A stretch of DNA of 30,533 nt. Source: CAXBMB01 sp963976695. Its GTDB lineage: Bacteria > Pseudomonadota > Alphaproteobacteria > Kiloniellales > DSM-21159. Shown one piece after another: positions 15,849-23,922 of the stretch. Made by a program: the position numbers and the translations under genes. A model generated the notes under the pieces. That model was not told the DNA's origin. It ran no database searches and saw only the letters and a list, made by a program, of their open reading frames with translations. The DNA lies in NCBI GenBank assembly GCA_963976695.1, contig CAXBMB010000045.1:1-30533 (forward strand). Reading direction: 5' to 3'. The stretch's first letter is position 1; each line of letters begins with the position of its first letter.

Positions 15849-15877
15849 TTTTCAGCCCGTTCAGCGAAATCTGAAAA
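15849..15877. promoter_or_regulatory. Inverted repeat in the enamidase upstream region
   Basis: TTTTCAG (15849-15855) and CTGAAAA (15871-15877) are exact reverse complements separated by 15 bases, about 65 bases before the enamidase start. It could be an operator or a leader hairpin; there is no U-run, so it is not a terminator for pncA. Confidence 0.35.
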
Positions 15878-15942
15878 GTGGCGGCGTGCTTGGAACGGGA
15901 TCCGCCGGCGGAATGCCTTGGGCGGAGAAAAGGGAGACGATC

Positions 15943-17115
15943 ATGTCCGGGAAGAAACTTGTCATCCACAACATCGGCTTGCTGCTGTCGGGCCGGTTGG
16001 AGGCGCCGCTGCTGGACGCCGACTGCGTCATCGCCGTCGATGGCGTCATCACCGCCATCGGCAAGGAAAAGGACCTGGACTGCGCCCAGCCCGACACGTT
16101 GGTTGACGCCCGGGGCGTCACCCTGGCGCCCGGCTTGATCGACAGTCACATCCACCCGGTGATCGGCGACTACACGCCGCGCCAGCAGCAGATCAACTGG
16201 ATCGATTCGACCCTCCACGGCGGCGTTACCACGATGATTTCCGCCGGGGAGGTTCACCTGCCGGGCCGGCCCAAGGACATTGTCGGCCTCAAGGCTTTGG
16301 CCATTGCCTCGCAGCGCTGGTACGAGAATTTCCGCCCCTCCGGGGTGAAGGTCCACGCCGGCGCCCCGATCATCGAAGAGGGGATGGTGGAGGAAGACTT
16401 CAAGGATCTGGCGGACGCCGGGGTCACCCTGCTGGGCGAAGTCGGCCTGGGCACGGTCAAGGCGGGCTATCAAGCCAAGGAAATGGTCGGCTGGGCGCGC
16501 AAATACGGCATTCAATCGACCATCCACACCGGCGGCCCCTCCATTCCCGGCTCGGGGCTGATCGACAAGGATGTGGTGCTGGAGGCCGACGCCGACATTA
16601 TCGGCCACATCAACGGCGGCCATACCGCGCTGCCCGACGATCAAATCGTCTGTCTTTGCGAAAGCTGCGGTCGGGGCCTGGAACTGGTCCACAACGGCAA
16701 CGAGCGCGCCGCCCTGCTGACCTTGAACTCGGCGCGCGAGCTCAAGCAACTGGACCGGGTCATCCTCGGGACTGACGGGCCCGCCGGTTCCGGCGCGCAA
16801 CCGCTGGGGATCCTGCGCATGGTCGCCCTGCTGTCCAGCCTGGGCAACGTCGCCGCCGAAACCGCGTTTTGCTTCGCCACCGGCAACACGGCGCGGATGC
16901 GGGGCCTGGATTGCGGAATCATCGAGGTGGGGCGTTCGGCCGACTTCGCCTTGCTGGATCAAGCCCAGCACGCACCGGGCAAAAATATCCTGGAGTCGAT
17001 CCAGCAAGGCAACCTGCCCGGTGTGGGCATGACCATCATCGACGGCGTGGTGCGCAGTCAACGCAGCCGCAACACCCCGCCCGCCAGCCGCCTGCCCGAA
17101 CTGGTCATCGGATAA
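15943..17115 (+). CDS. ena: Enamidase (cyclic enamide amidohydrolase), Eubacterium barkeri Ena-like
   Basis: The 390-residue amidohydrolase follows the E. barkeri enamidase closely. DYTPRQQQINWI, STLHGGVTTMISAGEVHLPGRPKD, GVKVHAGAPIIEEGM, GEVGLGTVK, HTGGPSIPGS, GHINGGHTAL, and a C-terminal SRNTPPASR all have counterparts there. The binuclear site is complete: His69, His71, bridging Glu166, His195, His222 and Asp278. The family reaction is hydrolysis of 1,4,5,6-tetrahydro-6-oxonicotinate to 2-formylglutarate and ammonia. AGGGAG precedes the start at 15943; an in-frame start at 15886 lacks homology. It has its own 159-bp upstream region with a candidate operator, and a terminator follows. Confidence 0.85.
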   Translation: MSGKKLVIHNIGLLLSGRLEAPLLDADCVIAVDGVITAIGKEKDLDCAQPDTLVDARGVTLAPGLIDSHIHPVIGDYTPRQQQINWIDSTLHGGVTTMISAGEVHLPGRPKDIVGLKALAIASQRWYENFRPSGVKVHAGAPIIEEGMVEEDFKDLADAGVTLLGEVGLGTVKAGYQAKEMVGWARKYGIQSTIHTGGPSIPGSGLIDKDVVLEADADIIGHINGGHTALPDDQIVCLCESCGRGLELVHNGNERAALLTLNSARELKQLDRVILGTDGPAGSGAQPLGILRMVALLSSLGNVAAETAFCFATGNTARMRGLDCGIIEVGRSADFALLDQAQHAPGKNILESIQQGNLPGVGMTIIDGVVRSQRSRNTPPASRLPELVIG

Positions 17116-17135
17116 CGCCGCCCGGCCGAGCGCAA

Positions 17136-17175
17136 GAAACCCCGTACGCCTGAGCGCTGCGGGGTTTCGTTTTTT
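17136..17175 (+). terminator. Rho-independent terminator after the enamidase gene
   Basis: GAAACCCCG (17136-17144) pairs with CGGGGTTTC (17160-17168) as a 9-bp stem, followed by GTTTTTTC. It lies 20 bases after the enamidase stop and reads in the plus direction. Confidence 0.85.
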
Positions 17176-17225
17176 CGGTGTGGCCGTGGCGAAAAACGCC
17201 GATCCGGATTATCCGGCTCCGGGCG

Positions 17226-17678
17226 TTACGACAGCTTGCTCAGCAGGCGCAGGAAGGTTGCCTGTTCCCGCTTGGTCAGCGGCGCCAAGGTGCGCTTGGT
17301 GATCTTGATCCCCATCGGAATGGCGGCGCCAATCTCCTGCCGCCCCTCGACCGTCAGGTTGAGCAGCGTCCGCCGCCGGTCGTTGGGATCGGGGGAAATG
17401 GTCAGCAGGTTTCGGGATTTCAGCCGCTCCACCACGCCTTTGGTTGTCGCCACGTCCATCGAGGTCAGACGGCCAAGCTGATTTTGCGAGCAGGTTCCGA
17501 TTTCCAGCAGCTTGGCCAGCGCGGCGAACTGCGTCGGGGTCAACTGACCAGGGATTTCTTCGGAGAAAATCACGGCGTGACGCTGATTGGCCTGCCGTAG
17601 CTTGAAGCCAACCTGCTCATCCAGGGCATAGTCTTCGACCATGGCCGTGTCTGCTGTTTCACTGTTCTTCACGTGCAT
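17226..17678 (-). CDS. MarR-family transcriptional regulator (candidate nicotinate-pathway repressor)
   Basis: The 150-residue protein has the MarR winged helix. LTPTQFAALAKLLEIGTCSQNQLGRLTSMDVATTKGVVERLKSRNLL is the HTH, interrupted only by normal loops, and SPDPNDRRRTLLNLT is the wing with its diagnostic D-x-R-R. MarR proteins bind palindromes as dimers and release them on binding a small aromatic. In Pseudomonas putida the nicotinate genes are controlled by a MarR protein, NicR, that senses 6-hydroxynicotinate; this gene is a functional candidate for the same role by position, not by proven orthology. It lies 46 bp after the second LivF gene on the same strand, with a palindrome in that gap. 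The start at 17678 has GGGTGGC upstream. Confidence 0.87.
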   Translation of the reverse strand: MHVKNSETADTAMVEDYALDEQVGFKLRQANQRHAVIFSEEIPGQLTPTQFAALAKLLEIGTCSQNQLGRLTSMDVATTKGVVERLKSRNLLTISPDPNDRRRTLLNLTVEGRQEIGAAIPMGIKITKRTLAPLTKREQATFLRLLSKLS

Positions 17679-17701
17679 GCGCCACCCAGTTGTTCGCGTT
17701 C

Positions 17702-17711
17702 AGGTTAACCT
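17702..17711. promoter_or_regulatory. Perfect palindrome AGGTTAACCT upstream of the MarR gene
   Basis: This 10-bp perfect palindrome stands 24 bases before the marR start, in the short gap after the LivF gene. Position and symmetry suit an autoregulatory operator. Confidence 0.4.
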
Positions 17712-17724
17712 CTACCATGGAAAA

Positions 17725-18426
17725 TTAAACCGCAAGATACTTTTCGCGGATCTCCGGCTGGGCCGCCAGCTGGTCCATGGTGCCGTGAAAACGGATCTGA
17801 CCGCTTTCGATAATAATCGCCCGATCGGAAACCACCTTGGCAAAATGCAGGTTTTGCTCGGAAATAATAACCGTCAGCCCCTCGCGTTTCATTTCTGAAA
17901 TGGTGTGAGCCATCTGCTCGACGATAATCGGCGCGATGCCCTCGGAGGGCTCGTCCAGCAGGATCATGCTGGGGTTGCCCATCAGCGTCCGGGCGATGGT
18001 CAGCATCTGCTGCTCGCCCCCCGACATTTGACTGCCCAGATTCTCCCGGCGTTCACGCAGATTGGGAAAAAGATGAAAGAGCTTTTCCACCGACCAGCTT
18101 GGCGCGCCTTCGCGCGGCGACCGTCGACCGACTTCCAGATTCTCCAGGATGGTCAGGTCCCGAAAGATCCGGCGTTCTTCCGGCACGTAGCCCAGGCCGG
18201 CCTGGCAAATCACATGGGCCGGGCGTCCGGAAATGTCCTGGCCATCGAAGACCACCTTCCCCGAGCGGGCCTTCACCACCCCCATGATCGATTTCATCGT
18301 GGTGGATTTGCCCGCGCCGTTGCGGCCCAGCAGCGCCACCACCTGGCCGCGGGGCACTTCCAGCGCGACGTCGTGCAGAATATGCGCGCCGCCATAAAAA
18401 GTATTCAGTGCCTCAACCCTAAGCAT
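17725..18426 (-). CDS. ABC importer ATPase, LivF type (second importer)
   Basis: The 233-residue ATPase has Walker A GRNGAGKST (34-42), signature QMSGGEQQM and Walker B MILLDEPSEGI. YVPEERRIF at the Q-loop differs from the QGREIF of the first importer. The start at 18426 has AGGAGC upstream and follows the LivG gene with an eight-base overlap; an in-frame start at 18531 would add 35 residues without family similarity. It belongs to the operon with the fused permease and the LivJ-like binding protein, presumably importing the substrate of the nicotinate pathway or a related aromatic acid. Confidence 0.9.
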   Translation of the reverse strand: MLRVEALNTFYGGAHILHDVALEVPRGQVVALLGRNGAGKSTTMKSIMGVVKARSGKVVFDGQDISGRPAHVICQAGLGYVPEERRIFRDLTILENLEVGRRSPREGAPSWSVEKLFHLFPNLRERRENLGSQMSGGEQQMLTIARTLMGNPSMILLDEPSEGIAPIIVEQMAHTISEMKREGLTVIISEQNLHFAKVVSDRAIIIESGQIRFHGTMDQLAAQPEIREKYLAV

Positions 18427-19216
18427 GGGTCTGCGCTCCTTTGTCTTGCTCCTGGCCGGCGGCTTGCTCAAACAGCATCCCCCCGCCCAAATAAACCTCC
18501 TGCACCATCGGATTGGCTCGAATCTCCTCACCGGTACCTTCGGCGATCAACTCGCCGCGGTTGAGCACCAAAATGCGATGGGAGTGGGCGAAGACCACGT
18601 CCATGTCATGCTCGGTAAAGAGGATTGAGATTCCTTCCGTGCGGACAATATCAGCCGCCAGTTCCATCAGGCCGATGCGCTCGGCCGGGGCCATGCCGGC
18701 TGTTGGCTCGTCCATCAGCAGCACCTGGGGGCTGTGGGCCAGCGCAATGGCCAGCTCCAGGCGCTTGAGGTCGCCGTAGGCGAGTTCCGAGCAGGGGCGC
18801 TCGGCCAGCCCCGCCATGCCGACCTTGTCCAGCAGGGCCATCGCCTGCTCCTGGTACAGCTGGGTGGCGCGAGCGAACAGATTGAAGGTGCGCCGGTTGT
18901 GGGAAATGAAGGCCATTTGCACATTTTCGCGCACCGTCATCGAGGTGAAGGTCGCGGTGATCTGAAAGGTGCGTCCCACCCCCCGCCGCCAAACCTCGCG
19001 CGGCCGCAAGCCCACCAGTTCCTTGCCGCCCAGCTTGACCGACCCCTTGCCCGGCGTCAGTTGTCCATTGAGCATGTTAAAGCAGGTGGTCTTGCCGGCG
19101 CCGTTGGGGCCGATCAGCGCCAGCAGCTCGCCCTGGTTCAACGTGAAGGACACCTCATTGACAGCGCGCAGGCCGCCGAAGGACTTGGAGAGGCCCTCTA
19201 CCTGTAGCGCCGTCAT
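18419..19216 (-). CDS. ABC importer ATPase, LivG type (second importer)
   Basis: The 265-residue protein has Walker A GPNGAGKTT (36-44), a degenerate signature ELAYGDLKRLELA and Walker B VLLMDEPTAGM, the usual LivG combination. The segment RTFQITATFTSMTVRENV is typical of LivG in aromatic-compound importers of proteobacteria. It overlaps the fused permease gene by four bases (ATGA) and the LivF gene by eight. The last 15 residues are a polar tail. Confidence 0.9.
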   Translation of the reverse strand: MTALQVEGLSKSFGGLRAVNEVSFTLNQGELLALIGPNGAGKTTCFNMLNGQLTPGKGSVKLGGKELVGLRPREVWRRGVGRTFQITATFTSMTVRENVQMAFISHNRRTFNLFARATQLYQEQAMALLDKVGMAGLAERPCSELAYGDLKRLELAIALAHSPQVLLMDEPTAGMAPAERIGLMELAADIVRTEGISILFTEHDMDVVFAHSHRILVLNRGELIAEGTGEEIRANPMVQEVYLGGGMLFEQAAGQEQDKGAQTHA

Positions 19217-21084
19217 GCGGAAAGCTCCTTTTTTTCAGGGGTGGGAGGGGGGGTCGGTCTGATCATTTGCGCCAGGCGTTTCAGCCCGCCGACCAGGCCA
19301 TCGGGCGCGGCCATCACGATCACCAGGATGATCAGGCCGAAGATGAAGCGCCAGTAGTCCAGCCGGGTCACCCAATCCTCAAGCAAGGTGAAGGCCGCCG
19401 CCCCCAGCAGCGGTCCGAACAGCGATTGAACGCCGCCCAGCAGCACCATGATCAGGCCGTCGATCGAGCGGGGAATGGCCAACTCGTCGGGAAACACCGA
19501 GCCCTTGGAAAAGGCGTAGACCGCGCCGGCGACGCCGGCCATCACACCGGCGACGACGAAGGCCGCCCACTGATGCTGGCGCAGGTCGATACCAATCGAT
19601 TCGGCCCGCAAGGCGGAATCCCGGCCGCCGCGAATGGTGTAGCCGAAGGGCGAGTGCGCGAAGCGCTGGATCAGCCAGAACCCACCGACACACACCACCA
19701 GCGCCAGATAATAGTAGGCAATGTTGGAACTGGCCCAGGCGGCGGGCCACACGCCGAGAATGCCGTCATCGCCGCCGGTCACGTCTTGCCACTGAAAGGC
19801 GATCGACCAGGTAATTTGCGCCGCGGCCAGGGTCAGCATGGCAAGATAGACGCCCGACAGACGCACGCAAAACCAGCCAAACACCAAGGCTCCCACGCCC
19901 GCCAGCAGCGGGGCGAAGATCAAGGTCGGGGTCATGGAGAAGCCGAACGACGCTACCAGCAGGGCCGCGCCGTAAGCGCCCAGGCCGAAATAGGCGGCGT
20001 GACCGAAGGACGCCATCCCCCCCGGCCCCATCAAGAAATGCAAGCTGGCGGCAAACAGCGCCACCACCAGGACATCGGTCATCAGCACAAGATACGACTC
20101 CGCGAACAGCGGCGCCAAGGCCAGAGCCAGCACCAGCAGCCCCACCGCATAGAGCGGCTTGCCGCTGAGCAGCCGCAACGGCACTTCCGCCGCCACCGGC
20201 TCATGTTCGCCGCGCTCGGGCTTGCCCAGCAGGCCCCAGGGACGGAAGATCAGCACCACGGCCATCACCAGGAAAGGCAGCACCAGGGTGATGCTGGGGA
20301 CCCAAAGGATACCGAAGGAATTGAGCTCGCCGATCAGCACGGCGGCTAGATAGGCCCCGGGAACCGAGCCCATGCCGCCGACCACCACCACCACGAAGGC
20401 CTCGGCGATCACGTTGAGATCCATCAACAGGCTGACCGCCTCACGGGGGATCTGCAGCGCCCCGCCGAGCCCGGCCAGGAAGGAGCCGACGAAGAACACC
20501 GAGGTAAACAGCCAGGACTGGTTGACGCCCAGCGCCGACACCATTTCCCGATCTTCGGTGGCGGCGCGCACCAGCACGCCCCAGCGGGTTTTGTGAAAAA
20601 TCAGCCAGACCAAGCCCAGCACCAGCGGGCCGATGGCGATCAGCGCCAGATCATATTCCGGGATTGGTTCACCGAAAATCCGAACGGCGCGGTCCAGGCC
20701 CGGCGCGCGCGGCCCCAACAGGTCCTCGGCCCCCCAGATCCAAAGCGCGGCGTCTTGAATAACCAGCACGATGCCAAAGGTCGCCACCAGTTGAAAGAGC
20801 TCGGGCGCATGGTAGATCCGGCGCAACACCAGCATTTCAATCAGCACGCCGATCACCCCGACGATCAGGGCCGCGACCAGGATCGCGCCCCAGAAACCAA
20901 ACACGCCTTGGGGCAAAAGGGTAACGATGGTGTAGGCCAGAAAAGCCCCCAACATGAAAAAGGAGCCATGCGCGAAGTTCACGATGCGCGTGACGCCAAA
21001 GATGATGGAAAGGCCTGAGGCCACCAGAAACAGCGACGAAGCGGTCGCCAATCCGGTCAGAAACTGTGCGAAATAAAAACCCAT
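19213..21084 (-). CDS. ABC importer permease, fused LivH-LivM
   Basis: At 623 residues this single protein holds both permease domains. The N-terminal half (about 1-290) has SGLSIIFGVTRIVNFAHGSFFMLGAF, the LivH signature, and the coupling region VVVVVGGMGSVPGAY. The C-terminal half (about 315-610) has HFLMGPGGMASFGHAAYFGLGAYGAAL, the LivM signature, and IMVLLGGVQSLFGPLLG. A linker of about 25 residues with KPERGEHEPVAAE joins them. The fusion is in one continuous frame and is known in some Liv-type systems. The ribosome-binding site is weak, and a large hairpin precedes it after the binding-protein gene. Confidence 0.9.
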   Translation of the reverse strand: MGFYFAQFLTGLATASSLFLVASGLSIIFGVTRIVNFAHGSFFMLGAFLAYTIVTLLPQGVFGFWGAILVAALIVGVIGVLIEMLVLRRIYHAPELFQLVATFGIVLVIQDAALWIWGAEDLLGPRAPGLDRAVRIFGEPIPEYDLALIAIGPLVLGLVWLIFHKTRWGVLVRAATEDREMVSALGVNQSWLFTSVFFVGSFLAGLGGALQIPREAVSLLMDLNVIAEAFVVVVVGGMGSVPGAYLAAVLIGELNSFGILWVPSITLVLPFLVMAVVLIFRPWGLLGKPERGEHEPVAAEVPLRLLSGKPLYAVGLLVLALALAPLFAESYLVLMTDVLVVALFAASLHFLMGPGGMASFGHAAYFGLGAYGAALLVASFGFSMTPTLIFAPLLAGVGALVFGWFCVRLSGVYLAMLTLAAAQITWSIAFQWQDVTGGDDGILGVWPAAWASSNIAYYYLALVVCVGGFWLIQRFAHSPFGYTIRGGRDSALRAESIGIDLRQHQWAAFVVAGVMAGVAGAVYAFSKGSVFPDELAIPRSIDGLIMVLLGGVQSLFGPLLGAAAFTLLEDWVTRLDYWRFIFGLIILVIVMAAPDGLVGGLKRLAQMIRPTPPPTPEKKELSA

Positions 21085-21310
21085 GGGAGGCGCGCTCTTG
21101 GTCGGTCATGCTGTGTCGAATCGCGGTTGATTCGTCGCAGCTAACTTGGTCGTTGAGAGGAAACTTGATCAGCCCGTCGTGCGTTTCAGGGAAACCGTGG
21201 GCTGGTCAACCAATGGCTCGGTGCGGAAAACGCCACGCTGGCGCCTGATCGATGATCGTCGGCAGGCGGAAAAACGCCGGGCGGAAAACGCAAAGAGCAG
21301 AGATCGGAGG

Positions 21311-21362
21311 GGGGGAGAAAGCCGCGACACGAAAGTCGTTTCGGTTTCGGGCGCTCTCCCCC
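21311..21362 (-). other. Intercistronic stem-loop between binding protein and permease genes
   Basis: GGGGGAGA (21311-21318) and TCTCCCCC (21355-21362) pair over 8 bp with inner complementarity around CGAC/GTCG. It begins 12 bases after the binding-protein stop. Such hairpins often stabilise the upstream message or attenuate readthrough, giving more binding protein than permease. No clear U-run follows on the minus strand. The rest of the 290-bp gap (21085-21374) shows only short repeats of gcggaaaacgc. Confidence 0.5.
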
Positions 21363-21374
21363 GCCTGGCCAAGC

Positions 21375-22589
21375 TTAGTTCGCCGGACGAAGTTTCAGAA
21401 CTTCCTCGTCACTGGGCAGATAGTCCTCGCCCTTGGCGTAGTACCAATCCACCATCACACCCTTGCCGTCCTTGACGGTGGTCTTGCCGACCCAGGCCCC
21501 CATGGTGGACTGATGGTCCGATGCCCGGAAGGTCACCGGACCGGTTGGGGTGTCAAAGGTCAGATTGTCCATCGCCGCCAACAGATCCTTGGTGTCGGTC
21601 GACTTGGCTTTTTTCAGCACGTTCGCCACCGCCAGCATGGTGTTGTAACCCACCAGGGAGCCGGTCTTGGGCGACTCGCCGAACTTATCCTGATAGGCCT
21701 TCACATAGGCCTGATGCGGCGCGTCCTTGATGTCGTACCAGGGATAGCCGGTAACGATCCAGCCTTCCGGCGCCTCCGCCTTCAGCGGGTCCAGGTACTC
21801 GGGCTCGCCGGACAGCAGGGAAACCACCGTGCGGCCGTCGAACAGGCCCCGGATCGACCCTTCGCGCACCAGCTTGGCCAGATCGCTGCCAAAGGTGACG
21901 TTGTAAATGCCTTCGGGCTTTGCCGCTTCCAGTGCCCGAACCGTGGCGCCGGCATCGATCTTGAACAGCGCCGGCCACTGCTCCTCAATGAACTCGGCAT
22001 CGGGAACGCGCTTTTTCAATTCCGACTTGAAGGCCGCCACCGCGTCCTTACCGTAGGCATAGTTGGGGGCGATGGTCGCCCATTTTTTCGCGCCGGTCTT
22101 GGCGGCGGCTTCGGCCAACATGGCGGCCTGCATGAAGGTGGAAGGCCGCAGGCGATAGGTATAGTCGTTGCCCTTCGACCAAACGATGGCGTCGCTCAGC
22201 GGTTCGGACGCGATAAACAGCACCTTTTTTTGCTTGGCGAAATCGGTCACCGCCAGGCCGATATGGGAAAAGAAGGTCCCCCAGAGCAAGACGACTTTTT
22301 CGTTGCTGACCAATTCCTCGGCGATCTTGACCGCGTTGCCTGGCTTGCCGGCGTCGTCGCGGCTGATCACCTCGATCATCTTGCCGTTGACGCCACCGGC
22401 CGCGTTGATCTGCTCCAGCGCCAGCTGCCAGCCCATGCGGTAGGGTTCGGTGAAGGCCGGCAAGCGGGTGTAGCTATTGATTTCCCCGACCTTGATGGTT
22501 TCGGCCGCCGACGCCGGCGCGCCGGGCAACAGGCCGGCCGCCAGCAGTGCGGTCAGGCCCAAACCTAGAAAACCTCTTCTTTTCAACAT
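21375..22589 (-). CDS. ABC importer substrate-binding protein, LivJ-like (second importer)
   Basis: The product has 404 residues. The start at 22589 has GGGAG upstream and a twin-arginine-like signal KRRGFLGLGLTALLAAGLLP ending ASA before mature AETIKVGEIN. An in-frame start at 22646 would bury that signal, so it is rejected. The mature part is a type-I periplasmic binding protein: LALEQINAAGGVNGK, ISRDDAGKPGNAV, APNYAYGKDAVAAF, FDTPTGPVTFRASDHQS. Such LivJ-like proteins in aromatic-degradation clusters bind aromatic or heterocyclic acids. Placement directly downstream of the nicotinate-pathway genes suggests nicotinate or a derivative, which the sequence cannot prove. Confidence 0.9.
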   Translation of the reverse strand: MLKRRGFLGLGLTALLAAGLLPGAPASAAETIKVGEINSYTRLPAFTEPYRMGWQLALEQINAAGGVNGKMIEVISRDDAGKPGNAVKIAEELVSNEKVVLLWGTFFSHIGLAVTDFAKQKKVLFIASEPLSDAIVWSKGNDYTYRLRPSTFMQAAMLAEAAAKTGAKKWATIAPNYAYGKDAVAAFKSELKKRVPDAEFIEEQWPALFKIDAGATVRALEAAKPEGIYNVTFGSDLAKLVREGSIRGLFDGRTVVSLLSGEPEYLDPLKAEAPEGWIVTGYPWYDIKDAPHQAYVKAYQDKFGESPKTGSLVGYNTMLAVANVLKKAKSTDTKDLLAAMDNLTFDTPTGPVTFRASDHQSTMGAWVGKTTVKDGKGVMVDWYYAKGEDYLPSDEEVLKLRPAN

Positions 22590-22612
22590 TCTTATATCTC
22601 CCGTTTTGCCTC

Positions 22613-22626
22613 TTACTTCGAAGTAA
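22613..22626. promoter_or_regulatory. 14-bp perfect palindrome upstream of the second importer operon
   Basis: TTACTTCGAAGTAA is perfectly symmetric and lies 24 bases before the binding-protein start, an operator-like position. Confidence 0.5.
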
Positions 22627-22651
22627 CGTGGCTCGCTGTTCAACAAAATTT

Positions 22652-22681
22652 TTCGATCCCGGAACGTTCGATCCCAGGAAG
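22652..22681. repeat. 15-bp tandem repeat in the second importer's promoter region
   Basis: Units 22652-22666 and 22667-22681 both start TTCGATCCC and match at 12 of 15 positions. The 8-bp palindrome GAACGTTC spans their junction. The gap 22590-22756 therefore probably carries an internal promoter of the long minus-strand gene set. Confidence 0.5.
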
Positions 22682-22756
22682 GTTAGGTAACGTCCTGCGG
22701 CGTGGTTTCCTTGAAGCTGACCACGTCTTGCTTGCTGTTTCTTGGTTTTTTTAACC

Positions 22757-23341
22757 CTATTTCAGGCCATCTTCGCCCTTTATCTCGGCAACCGTCAGGC
22801 CGCCGACGCGCGGCAGCGGACGGCCGGAGTCGGTGACCGCGATCGCCACCATGATTTCACCGGCGCGCGGCGCATCGTTCAGGCGCACCTCCATGCCGTC
22901 AAAATGGCTGCGCACATAGGCGGCGTCCTTGTGGCCGAGGGGAATGTCCAATGGCTGCCCCGGGCTGCCCATCTTCTTCGACGACGCCACCAGGGCGGCG
23001 CCCTTTTCCACCGCCGCCCGCAACGGCTTGCCCATTCGCGGGTGGAGAATGGCGGCGGCATGCTCCAGTTCCCCGGCCTCGCCGACCATCGCCGACTTGC
23101 CGTAGCTTTCGGCCTGGGACGGTTGAATGCCCAACGCCTCGACGCACTTGCGCCCCAGCAGGTCGCCCAATTCGGCGCCGATTTCCATCAGCGGCTCCAG
23201 GTCCTCGACGTAGCGCCCGGCGAAGGGGTTCTTGATCACCGCGACCGCCGCGGCCTTGCGGGTCGAGGGCGAGATGGTTCGCCCCATTTCCCGATGGGTT
23301 TCTTCCACGAATACCGCAATTTTCCTAATCTCGGCGCTCAT
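22757..23341 (-). CDS. DUF1185 / 'amino acid synthesis' family protein, copy 2
   Basis: This 194-residue protein belongs to Pfam PF06684. It has KNPFAGRY (37-44), YGKSAMVGEAGELEH (80-94), an SSKK stretch, AAYVRSHFD (140-148) and LNDAPRAGE, and ends with IKGEDGLK. The family name rests on gene context; no reaction is established to my knowledge. It overlaps copy 1 by four bases (ATGA), so the two are probably made together and may form a hetero-oligomer. The position after the 6-hydroxynicotinate reductase and UPF0280 genes suggests a step in the same catabolic pathway rather than amino acid synthesis. Confidence 0.87.
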   Translation of the reverse strand: MSAEIRKIAVFVEETHREMGRTISPSTRKAAAVAVIKNPFAGRYVEDLEPLMEIGAELGDLLGRKCVEALGIQPSQAESYGKSAMVGEAGELEHAAAILHPRMGKPLRAAVEKGAALVASSKKMGSPGQPLDIPLGHKDAAYVRSHFDGMEVRLNDAPRAGEIMVAIAVTDSGRPLPRVGGLTVAEIKGEDGLK

Positions 23342-23922
23342 CGCAGTCCATCCTCGCCCTTGATATCGGCCGCCTCCAGCCCGCCCGAGCGGCTGTGCAC
23401 CCGTGGGCCCGTGGTCATCACCAGCGCCAGCAGCATTTCATCGGCGCGCGGCGCATCATTGAGCCCCACCTCCACCGAATCAAAATGACTGCGGACATAG
23501 GCTGCGTTGATGTGGGTCACCGGCACGTCGAGCCGCGCGCCGACGCCCGCCACCTTCTTCGACGACGGAACAATGGCCTTGGCGCCGCCCAGCACTTCGC
23601 GCATCGCATAGCCGCCGGGCGCATGCCACAGCGCGCCATGCTCCAGCTCGCCGGCCTCGCCGATCATCGCGCCCTTGCCATAGCCTTCCACCACGCCGGG
23701 ATCGCCGCCAAGCGCTTCCAGCAAGTTGTTGGCCATGGCCAGGCCCAGGGGTTTGAGATCCTCCATGAAGCCTTGAATTTCCGGCTCGTAGCGGCCGGCG
23801 AAGGGATTCTTGACCACCGCCAACGCCACCGCGCGGCGCAGCGGAACGGCGGCTTTCTTGCCGCCCTCGTGGAAGATTTCCTCCACCGATATAAGTGACT
23901 TGCGAACTTCCACTTCAGGCAT
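23338..23922 (-). CDS. DUF1185 / 'amino acid synthesis' family protein, copy 1
   Basis: The 194-residue paralogue of the next gene shares KNPFAGRY (38-45), GYGKGAMIGEAGELEH, PSSKK, AAYVRSHFDSVEV and LNDAPRADE, and ends IKGEDGLR. The start at 23922 is preferred over an in-frame start at 24075, which would overlap UPF0280 by 160 bases and add an Arg/Pro-rich stretch without family similarity. The chosen start leaves an eight-base overlap with UPF0280. The two copies have the same length but are clearly diverged outside the shared motifs, so this is an old duplication rather than a recent one. Confidence 0.87.
   Translation of the reverse strand: MPEVEVRKSLISVEEIFHEGGKKAAVPLRRAVALAVVKNPFAGRYEPEIQGFMEDLKPLGLAMANNLLEALGGDPGVVEGYGKGAMIGEAGELEHGALWHAPGGYAMREVLGGAKAIVPSSKKVAGVGARLDVPVTHINAAYVRSHFDSVEVGLNDAPRADEMLLALVMTTGPRVHSRSGGLEAADIKGEDGLR

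Noticed and set aside
17725..22589. The second importer as a leucine/isoleucine/valine transporter
   Set aside because: Family membership allows it, but the genes lie between nicotinate-pathway genes and their MarR regulator, so amino-acid transport is not the best-supported role.
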